Assembly (NCBI RefSeq): GCF_013409255.1
Contig: NZ_JACCAS010000002.1
Location: 2,656,001-2,720,000, forward strand
DNA length: 64,000 bases
From: Paraburkholderia bryophila
GTDB lineage: Bacteria; Pseudomonadota; Gammaproteobacteria; Burkholderiales; Burkholderiaceae
Reading direction: 5' to 3'
Made by a program: the position numbers and the translations under genes. Position 1 is the first letter of the stretch, and the number at the start of each line of letters is the position of its first letter. Shown one piece after another: positions 18,019-25,114 of the stretch. Under the pieces are notes generated by a model, which did not search any database, was not told where the DNA came from, and worked only from the letters and a program-made list of their open reading frames with translations.

Positions 18019-18705
18019 ATGAAATTGCTGATTGTTGAAGACGAGCACAAGGTGGTGGACTATCTGCGCTCCGGTTTGACAGAGCAGGGCTGGGTCGTGG
18101 ACGTCGCGCTAGATGGCGAGGAGGGCATGCATCTCGCCACCGAATTCGATTACGACGTGATCGTGCTCGACGTGATGCTGCCCAAACGCGACGGCTTCAG
18201 CGTGCTGAAGGCGCTGCGCATGCGCAAGTCCACGCCGGTCATCATGCTGACCGCGCGCGACCATGTGACCGACCGCGTGCGCGGCCTGCGCGAAGGCGCG
18301 GACGACTACCTCACCAAACCGTTTTCGTTCCTCGAACTGGTCGAGCGGCTGCATGCGCTGGCGCGCCGCACGCGCTCGCAGGAATCGACGCTGATTTCAG
18401 TGGGCGATCTGTTCGTCGATCTGATCGGCCGCCGTGCGACGCGCGACGGCGTACGCCTCGACCTGACCGCCAAAGAGTTTCAGTTGCTCAGCGTGCTGGC
18501 CCGCCGGCAAGGCGACATTCTGTCGAAGACCGCGATCACCGAACTCGTCTGGGACGTCAATTTCGACAGCCACACGAACGTAGTGGAGACCGCGATCAAA
18601 CGCCTGCGCGCGAAGCTCGACGGTCCGTTTCCGTCCAAGCTGCTGCATACCGTGCGCGGCATGGGCTATGTGCTCGAAGTGCGCGAGGAGGCTGAGCAGT
18701 CATGA
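18019..18705 (+). CDS. OmpR-family response regulator, heavy-metal-type (228 aa)
   Basis: The receiver domain (residues 1-115) has the acidic pair E7-D8, the phosphoacceptor Asp51 (V-I-V-L-D-V-M-L-P) and the conserved lysine in Y-L-T-K-P-F. The C-terminal winged helix (about 130-225) ends with H-T-V-R-G-M-G-Y-V-L-E. The sequence most resembles the CusR/CzcR/IrlR group that regulates metal or drug efflux. It has a strong aagggg ribosome site and overlaps the kinase gene by four bases (atga). It lies just downstream of the RND operon, which is its likely target. Confidence 0.92.
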   Translation: MKLLIVEDEHKVVDYLRSGLTEQGWVVDVALDGEEGMHLATEFDYDVIVLDVMLPKRDGFSVLKALRMRKSTPVIMLTARDHVTDRVRGLREGADDYLTKPFSFLELVERLHALARRTRSQESTLISVGDLFVDLIGRRATRDGVRLDLTAKEFQLLSVLARRQGDILSKTAITELVWDVNFDSHTNVVETAIKRLRAKLDGPFPSKLLHTVRGMGYVLEVREEAEQS

Positions 18706-20168
18706 ACCGATCGATCGCCCGCCGCCTCGCGCTGATGTTCGCGCTGGTCGCGCTGTCCGTGTTCACGCTGGTGGGCACGGGACTCTTCGTGGTGTTGCGC
18801 ACGCAACTCGAACACCATCTGCGCGAGTCGCTCGACGATCGCGTGCAGATCGCGCGCATCATCGTTTATCACGCCGTGACGCCGGAAAAGTGGCGCATGT
18901 GCCGTGAAAAACTCACCGACATGACACCGCACGACGGTAGCACCGTGTACTCCGTATCGAGTACCGATCCGTATTTCCACTACGGGCAGCCGGTCGAAGG
19001 CACGGCGGTGAAGAACTGGCCGGGCGGTTACGCGCGCGTGAAGCCGGCCGGCGGCGGCCAGGACATGCTGACCTCCACGGTGACGATCCCGTCTTACGAC
19101 GCGCGCCCGCCGTTGCAATTGCAGGTGGCCGCGAGCTATTCGCCGAACATTCGCACCATGCGCGTATTCGGCTCGGCGCTCGCCGCGTTGTCCGCGTTGG
19201 GCAGTCTCGCGGTGCTGCTGCTCAGTTATTCGGTGACGCGTCTCGGTCTCGCGCCGCTCACGCGCCTCACGCGAGACGCTTCCGCCGTCAGTCCGAACAA
19301 CCGCTCGCAGCGCCTGAATACCGCCTCGCTGCCGCTCGAACTGAACGACCTGGCCAATTCATTCAACGGTGCGCTCGAACGGCTGGACGGCGCGTATGGC
19401 CGCCTCGAATCGTTCAATGCGGACGTGGCCCACGAACTGCGCACGCCGGTGACGATTCTGATCGGCCAGACCGAAGTGGCGTTGACCCGCAATCGTTCGG
19501 TGGACGATCTGCGTCATACGCTGCAATCGAACCTCGAAGAATACGAGCGGATGCGCGCGATCATCAACGACATGCTGTTTCTCGCGCGCGCCGATCAGGG
19601 CGAACGCGCGACGGGTCTCGTCGAGGTGTCGCTGGCCGCGGAAGTGGCGCATACGCTGGAGTTTCTCGAGATCCCGCTCGAGGAAGCGCGCGTGCATGCC
19701 ACGCTTCGTGGCGACGCGCAGACGCGCGTGAACCGCTCGCTATTCGGCCGCGCCTGCACGAATCTGCTGATGAACGCGATCCAGCACTGCGAACCCGGCG
19801 CGGCGATCAGCGTGACGATCGCGCGCCACGACGATCAGGTGCGCGTGGCGGTGGCCAACCCCGGCGAGCCGATCGAGCCCGGCGTGCTCGAGCATTTGTT
19901 CGACCGCTTCTATCGCGCGGAAGTCTCGCGCACGAATAGCCGTGAAAACCATGGCCTCGGTCTGGCGATCGTGAAGGCGATCGCGGAGATGCATCGCGGC
20001 ACCGTGTCGGCGCACAGCGCGAATGGCATCAACACGTTTTCGTTTTCGATCGCGGCCTCGCAGATCGACACGGCGTTGCCGAGCATGCGTTCGGCTACCG
20101 GCAACAGCGCCCATGTCGCGGCCGAGGCGACGGGTTATTCGTCGCTGGTGAAAGGCAAGTCCGCCTGA
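18702..20168 (+). CDS. Sensor histidine kinase, heavy-metal-type (488 aa)
   Basis: This is a membrane kinase with a transmembrane helix near residues 10-32, a periplasmic sensor region of about 130 residues, and a second helix near 155-178 (A-L-A-A-L-S-A-L-G-S-L-A-V-L-L-L). A HAMP linker follows, then a HisKA dimerisation helix with phosphoacceptor His in D-V-A-H-E-L-R-T-P-V-T (about residue 244) and an HATPase_c domain with L-L-M-N-A-I-Q-H and N-H-G-L-G-L-A-I-V-K. It pairs with the overlapping OmpR-type regulator. The stimulus is unknown, although the architecture matches CusS/IrlS-like sensors. Confidence 0.92.
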   Translation: MNRSIARRLALMFALVALSVFTLVGTGLFVVLRTQLEHHLRESLDDRVQIARIIVYHAVTPEKWRMCREKLTDMTPHDGSTVYSVSSTDPYFHYGQPVEGTAVKNWPGGYARVKPAGGGQDMLTSTVTIPSYDARPPLQLQVAASYSPNIRTMRVFGSALAALSALGSLAVLLLSYSVTRLGLAPLTRLTRDASAVSPNNRSQRLNTASLPLELNDLANSFNGALERLDGAYGRLESFNADVAHELRTPVTILIGQTEVALTRNRSVDDLRHTLQSNLEEYERMRAIINDMLFLARADQGERATGLVEVSLAAEVAHTLEFLEIPLEEARVHATLRGDAQTRVNRSLFGRACTNLLMNAIQHCEPGAAISVTIARHDDQVRVAVANPGEPIEPGVLEHLFDRFYRAEVSRTNSRENHGLGLAIVKAIAEMHRGTVSAHSANGINTFSFSIAASQIDTALPSMRSATGNSAHVAAEATGYSSLVKGKSA

Positions 20169-20198
20169 ACCGGCAGGCGCGGCAGCAAGACCCGTGCA

Positions 20199-21344
20199 CT
20201 AGAAATCCAGCGTGAACTGGGGCGACTTGTCGTCCAACACCTCTCCGACGCGCTGGAGGTTACCCGCCTTGACGCCTAACAGCCGGATGGATTTCAAAAG
20301 CTCGACCCTTTTCAGACACTGCGTCGCCGCACGACGCAGCGCTTTTGCGTCGGCAATGGGTTCCGCAAGCGTGACGTCGCGCGTTACCGTCTTGAAGTCA
20401 TTGAAGCGCAGCTTGATGCCGATCTTCCGCGCCAGATAGCCTTTTCGCTGCAAATCCAGCGCCACCTGCTCGCAGAGGCGAGTAAACGCGGCGCCCAGTT
20501 CCTGCCTGTGCTGCACGGCGTGCAAGTCTTGTTCGAAGGTGGTCTCCCGGCTCATCGAGACCGGCTCGCTATGCGTCACCACGGGCCTGTCATCAAGACC
20601 ATGAGAGACCCTGTGAAGCCACGATCCGTAGCTCGATCCAAAGTGTTCGACGAGCCAATGCTCGTCGCGCGCCGCGATTTCACCGATCGTCGTGATGCCC
20701 AACGCCCCAAGTTTGGCGCCGGCCTTCGGGCCGATTCCGTTGATTTTGCTCGCGGCCATCGGCCAGATCGTGGATTGCAAATCCTCGAGCCTCAGGATCG
20801 TGACGCCGTCTGGCTTGCGCATGTCGGAACATAGCTTGGCGAGAAGCTTGTTGGGCGCAATGCCGACCGAGCAGGTGAGTTGGGTTGCTTCGAACACGGC
20901 GGACTTCAATTGGCGCGCGATTTCCTCCGATTCGCCATTCAGGAGCGAGACGTCGGCGTAGACCTCGTCGATTCCAACGTCCTGAATGGTCGAACTGACC
21001 GATCGAACCGCATCCTTGAACAGACGCGAGTAGGTTCGGTACAGTTCAAAGTTGACCGGCAGGAGAACGGCGTTCGGCGCCAGCCGGGCCGCTTTCATCG
21101 TGGGCATGCCGGAGTGAACGCCGAACGCTCGTGCTTCGTAGGTTGCGGTCGTCAGGACGCCTCGACCCGTGTAGTCGCGCAACCGGGAGAACTCACGCGT
21201 GCCGTCCGGATTGGTGCGCGGCGCATCCGAACGACGACCGGCGACCACCATTGCCTCGCCTCGTAGCTCGGGGTACTGCGACAGTTCACAGGACGCAAAG
21301 AATGCGTCCATGTCGATGTGGGCTATCCGCCTGTCATCTGGCAT
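20199..21344 (-). CDS. dinB: DNA polymerase IV (Y-family translesion polymerase, 381 aa)
   Basis: This is an error-prone Y-family polymerase that copies damaged templates. Catalytic motifs are clear: H-I-D-M-D-A-F-F-A-S-C-E near the N-terminus with the first metal-binding Asp, and D-V-G-I-D-E-V-Y-A-D-V with the second acidic pair. The thumb helix-hairpin-helix segment is K-I-N-G-I-G-P-K-A-G-A-K-L. Between the first strand pair and the fingers there is an extra stretch (R-S-D-A-P-R-T-N-P-D-G-T-R-E-F-S-R-L) that makes this a longer DinB variant. I use the first ATG (21344); a TTG nine codons upstream is possible. It stands alone and I saw no clear LexA box upstream. Confidence 0.9.
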   Translation of the reverse strand: MPDDRRIAHIDMDAFFASCELSQYPELRGEAMVVAGRRSDAPRTNPDGTREFSRLRDYTGRGVLTTATYEARAFGVHSGMPTMKAARLAPNAVLLPVNFELYRTYSRLFKDAVRSVSSTIQDVGIDEVYADVSLLNGESEEIARQLKSAVFEATQLTCSVGIAPNKLLAKLCSDMRKPDGVTILRLEDLQSTIWPMAASKINGIGPKAGAKLGALGITTIGEIAARDEHWLVEHFGSSYGSWLHRVSHGLDDRPVVTHSEPVSMSRETTFEQDLHAVQHRQELGAAFTRLCEQVALDLQRKGYLARKIGIKLRFNDFKTVTRDVTLAEPIADAKALRRAATQCLKRVELLKSIRLLGVKAGNLQRVGEVLDDKSPQFTLDF

Positions 21345-21875
21345 GCCTTGATACCTGAAAATGGCGTTCAATCGTTTCGCGGGTCAACTTGAGTCGCATA
21401 GCTTGAGTTGTAAAGTGCGACGATAGTTTAGCCCGTCTCCGGCCGACTACGATCCCCATCATTTGACAATTCGATGCAATTCGCCATGACATTTCTTGCA
21501 AGATTTAACTTTTGCGACGGCGGCGAACGATTACCATGACAGGCCAATAAGGCCATTTCCGGTTACCTCCATTGAAGTCCTGTTTGTCGGCGCTTTTCCG
21601 GCGCGAAATCGAGGTAACACCCGGGCAAATGACCAACACGATTCCCCTTGTCACGGCAGACCTGGCCGGCTGCTGCGGCCACTAGTCAGCCATCGCCATG
21701 GGTCTCCGTTCGTGAGGTCGCCGCGCGTCGTTTACCGCGCCATAAAAACAGCACACGAGATTGACATCCGGTCAACGGCGATACGCTATCTGAAGCACTA
21801 TCTCGCCACGACCGCCTGATTAAATGACGCTAGTATGGGGATACGAATGACGAGCTGGATCAAGAGAGACCGGGA
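21345..21875. promoter_or_regulatory. 531-bp divergent intergenic region between dinB and the sigma-54 activator
   Basis: No convincing gene is present; the one moderately long frame here (21496-21819) has no recognisable features. There are two ttgaca hexamers (near 21464 and 21753) without good -10 partners. An 8-bp inverted repeat, gttacctc (21562-21569) / gaggtaac (21611-21618), lies 41 bases apart and may form a long hairpin or be a regulator dyad. Promoters for both flanking genes should lie here. Confidence 0.45.
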
Positions 21876-23225
21876 TTGAAACCCTCTGAACGGCGCCCGC
21901 TGATCTACTGGACACCCGCGCCATCGCGGGCTCTGTGCGACGAATTGACCAGCCGTAACTGGAATCTGTTCGCCGTCGGGGCGACGGGCGAGTCGCAGGC
22001 TCAGGCGCATGGCGAGCCGATCGGCGGCATTCTCGATCTGAGCACCGTGCCGATCGACGAACTGCGCGATATATCGACCATGTGCGCGAGATTGCCCAAT
22101 GTCACGTGGGTGGCGCTCGTCGACGCGAAGCAGGCGCAGATGCCGTCCGTGCGATCCTTGTTGCGCGACTACTGTTTCGACTACATCACGTTGCCGTCGG
22201 CCGACGAACGGATTGCCGATGCCGTGGGGCATGCTTACGGAATGGCGACGCTGACGGGGCAGCTTACGACCACGCTCGCCCCTGCCGAACGAGGCATGAT
22301 CGGTAGCTGCGACGCGATGCTGCAGCTATTCGAGGCGGTACGCCGGGTCGCACGCACCGATGCACCGGTGCTGGTGACCGGAGAAACCGGCACGGGCAAG
22401 GAGTTGACCGCGGTCGCGATCCACAAGGGATCGCCGCGCAGTGCCGGGCCTTTCGTGGCGATCAATTGCGCGGCCATTCCGCAGCAACTCCTGCAGGCCG
22501 AACTATTCGGTTACGAACGCGGGGCGTTTACCGGCGCGAATGCGCGCAAGATCGGATATATCGAAGGGGCCGACGGCGGCACGCTGTTTCTCGACGAAAT
22601 CGGTGACCTGCCGATCGACAGCCAGGCGAGCCTGTTGCGTTTCCTGCAGGAGCGATCGATCTGCAGAGTGGGCGGTAGCGAGCCGGTGGCGGTCGATACC
22701 CGCATCGTGTCGGCCACGCACGTCGACCTGCAGGGCGCCATGACCGAAGGGCGTTTTCGCGCCGACCTGTTTCACCGGCTGTGTGTGCTGCGGGTCGAGC
22801 AGCCGCCGTTGCGTTCACGCGGCAAGGACATCGAGTTGCTGGCCTTGCATATGTTCGAACGTTTCAAATCCGACGCGCCGCATCGCGTGCGAGGATTCTC
22901 AGCCGACGCGATCGACGCGATGTACAAGCACGATTGGCCAGGCAATGTGCGGGAATTGATCAACCGTATTCGCCGCGCACTCGTGATGGCGAAAGGGCGG
23001 ATGGTCACCGCGGAAGATCTGGAGCTCCAACGCAGCGGGGAGGCCGCGCCTCTGTCGGTGGCCGCCGCCCGGCAGGCGATTGAGCGTGAAGTGATCGAAC
23101 TTGCGCTCGCCCGCAATCGAGGGCGCCTTGCCGGCGCCGCACGGGAGTTGGGTATTTCACGCGCCACGCTTTACCGATGGATGGACGCTTATGACATTCC
23201 CCGGCCACGACGCGTGAGTTCGTAG
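21876..23225 (+). CDS. Sigma-54-dependent activator with VpsR-like N-terminus (BerB-like, 449 aa)
   Basis: This is a bacterial enhancer-binding protein. The N-terminal ~130 residues are a receiver-like domain without a normal phosphoacceptor context, resembling the VpsR group of EPS activators. The AAA+ domain has Walker A G-E-T-G-T-G-K-E, the sigma-54 contact loop G-A-F-T-G-A (near residue 216) and Walker B L-F-L-D-E-I-G-D-L. A Fis-type helix-turn-helix (A-A-R-E-L-G-I-S-R-A-T-L-Y-R-W) closes the protein. The start is a TTG; no in-frame ATG precedes residue 69. From memory, B. cenocepacia BerB, a c-di-GMP-binding sigma-54 activator, drives EPS genes in the same setting. A matching sigma-54 promoter lies at 32933. 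Confidence 0.88.
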   Translation: MKPSERRPLIYWTPAPSRALCDELTSRNWNLFAVGATGESQAQAHGEPIGGILDLSTVPIDELRDISTMCARLPNVTWVALVDAKQAQMPSVRSLLRDYCFDYITLPSADERIADAVGHAYGMATLTGQLTTTLAPAERGMIGSCDAMLQLFEAVRRVARTDAPVLVTGETGTGKELTAVAIHKGSPRSAGPFVAINCAAIPQQLLQAELFGYERGAFTGANARKIGYIEGADGGTLFLDEIGDLPIDSQASLLRFLQERSICRVGGSEPVAVDTRIVSATHVDLQGAMTEGRFRADLFHRLCVLRVEQPPLRSRGKDIELLALHMFERFKSDAPHRVRGFSADAIDAMYKHDWPGNVRELINRIRRALVMAKGRMVTAEDLELQRSGEAAPLSVAAARQAIEREVIELALARNRGRLAGAARELGISRATLYRWMDAYDIPRPRRVSS

Positions 23226-23254
23226 GCCGGGGAGGCGCCTCCAGCGGCGGATCG

Positions 23255-25114
23255 TTACGCGTCGCTGATGCGGGTGGACGCGGCGAGCTTGCGGCTCTTT
23301 TTACTGGACGCTGCGCAGTCTGACGCCGTGGGGGTTTTCTGCTCGGCCCATCCGGTGAGGATCCGCACGCAATGATCGATGACGGCGTGTGTGCCCGAGG
23401 AGCTGTACACCGCGTGGTCGAGCTCGCGGATCGTGTGCGTGCAGACATGCTGCAGTTGTCTGAACGCCTGGTGAACCGGGCCGAAGTGGCGAGTCAGTTC
23501 ATCGACACCGGGATCGAACTCGCCATAGATCAGCGATGTCCGGATGCCAAGTCGATCCAGTTCGTGCAGCAGACCTTGTTCGCTGTTGGCATCGGGTTGC
23601 CAGCCAAAACGTTGAGCGATCTGTGCCGCTCGTAAGCGCAGCCGTGCGGCCAGGAGTCTGCGTAGCCACTTCAGCACAGGGCGCAGATCGCGTCTTTCCC
23701 GTACCAGGCGTCCCCATTTGCGCCAGTTACGAACGGAGGCCAGATAGCCTTTGGCCGAGTTGGTCTGCTGCCTCTGTGCCTCGGCCAGCGTCATGCCCCG
23801 TGGCCAGATGAAGCGAGCCAGATTGATCGCGATCACGCCCGCGAGCGAGGGTGTTCTGACCGCGGCATGCAGCGCCGCGTAGGCGCCGGAGCAGACGCCC
23901 ATTGCGATAATTTCCTTGTGACCTTGCGCGGCCAGCCAGTCCGCCGCCGCGGCAAGGTCGTCTATGACAGGGTCCGAGTATGGAACGCCGGATTGATCGT
24001 CCGGCGCCTGGGTGCCGCTGTCGCCGATTCCGCACAGGTCGACACGTAGCGTGGTGAAACCGAGGTCCGCGGCTTTCCTGGCGAGCCTGACCGCCAGACG
24101 ACCATCGGCAGTGCGCGGATTGGACGCCGTACTCGCAATTAGTAACGCTGGCGCACCGGGTGGTACGGACACCGTGCGGGCGGGGCTGCTCAGCATGCCG
24201 GCGAGCTGATTCGAGCCGATCATGACGAGACGTTCGGTTACCTCATTGGCGGTGATGCTGACCGAAGCGTCGTGGCCAATGCATGCCGTCGTCCTGGCGG
24301 TGTGAGTCCCGGCTACGTTGGGTGTCACGGTCCGTTCCACGAGCCAGCGCGTCAGTGAGTCGATTACGTCGAGTGGAAGCCGCGATCGTGTGCCTTCCGT
24401 CATGGTTGTCGGCCATTCGGGGAAACCGTGAATCGCGGTATCGACCCCACGGCTATCCAGCACGCTCTTGAGGGCCGCACCGTCGCTGCGCTCCATGTCG
24501 ACCAGCAGAACGGATTCAGGCAACACTTTGGCCTTTTCTGTCACGCCGGTTAGATCAAGGGCTTTCAGATTATCGACAAGATCGGCCGGGTAACGATGTC
24601 CCAGCACGTTCATGCCTTCTTGCTGCCGATGCCCCTGCTGCACGGCCGGCGAAGTCGTGTCGATCCATTGACGCTGCACCAGCGACAACTCGCGCAGGTA
24701 CGAGCGGCCTCGTACGACCGGCGCAAGGGCGATCAGCGCATCGACGCGAGACTGCGCATCGCTCTCTTCATCGATGGCTGCCAGCATGGCAAACGCAGCG
24801 CCCGCACGGATCCCCAGCAGCGTCAGATGATCGATCGGCGCATGCGCGCGCAAGACACCCATGGCGTCACGAACGCTGGCGATGGATCGGGCAAAGCGTC
24901 CGTCTTCCTGGTCGTCGCCCGCTGAATCGCCCGCGCAGGGGTAGTTAAAGCGCAGGACCCACATGCCTTCTCCAGACAGGCGTTCCGCGAGCGCGCGCAC
25001 CAGCTTGTGAGCCCACATCCCTTCGTGGCCAAGCGGTTCGCAAAGCACGACACCGCGGCCGGTGTTGCCCTCATGCAGCCATCCGAAGCAGCCGTTGAAT
25101 GCAATGGGTTTCAA
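23255..25114 (-). CDS. Tandem alpha/beta-hydrolase-fold protein (619 aa), last gene of the carrier-protein operon
   Basis: Two alpha/beta-hydrolase domains are fused. Domain 1 (about residues 1-270) resembles exosortase-associated hydrolases. Its nucleophile elbow reads G-I-R-A-G, with Arg103 where Ser is expected, so it is probably not a standard hydrolase. Domain 2 (about 320-590) has the elbow G-V-C-S-G with Cys408 at the nucleophile position, a late acidic turn (Y-G-E-F-D-P-G) and a terminal His in L-D-H-A-V-Y. The start is TTG at 25114, overlapping the upstream stop (ttga). The frame continues 260 codons further upstream as a shadow of the GH2 gene. No signal peptide is seen. Thioesterase or acyl-transfer activity on the carrier protein is a reasonable guess. 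Confidence 0.75.
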   Translation of the reverse strand: MKPIAFNGCFGWLHEGNTGRGVVLCEPLGHEGMWAHKLVRALAERLSGEGMWVLRFNYPCAGDSAGDDQEDGRFARSIASVRDAMGVLRAHAPIDHLTLLGIRAGAAFAMLAAIDEESDAQSRVDALIALAPVVRGRSYLRELSLVQRQWIDTTSPAVQQGHRQQEGMNVLGHRYPADLVDNLKALDLTGVTEKAKVLPESVLLVDMERSDGAALKSVLDSRGVDTAIHGFPEWPTTMTEGTRSRLPLDVIDSLTRWLVERTVTPNVAGTHTARTTACIGHDASVSITANEVTERLVMIGSNQLAGMLSSPARTVSVPPGAPALLIASTASNPRTADGRLAVRLARKAADLGFTTLRVDLCGIGDSGTQAPDDQSGVPYSDPVIDDLAAAADWLAAQGHKEIIAMGVCSGAYAALHAAVRTPSLAGVIAINLARFIWPRGMTLAEAQRQQTNSAKGYLASVRNWRKWGRLVRERRDLRPVLKWLRRLLAARLRLRAAQIAQRFGWQPDANSEQGLLHELDRLGIRTSLIYGEFDPGVDELTRHFGPVHQAFRQLQHVCTHTIRELDHAVYSSSGTHAVIDHCVRILTGWAEQKTPTASDCAASSKKSRKLAASTRISDA

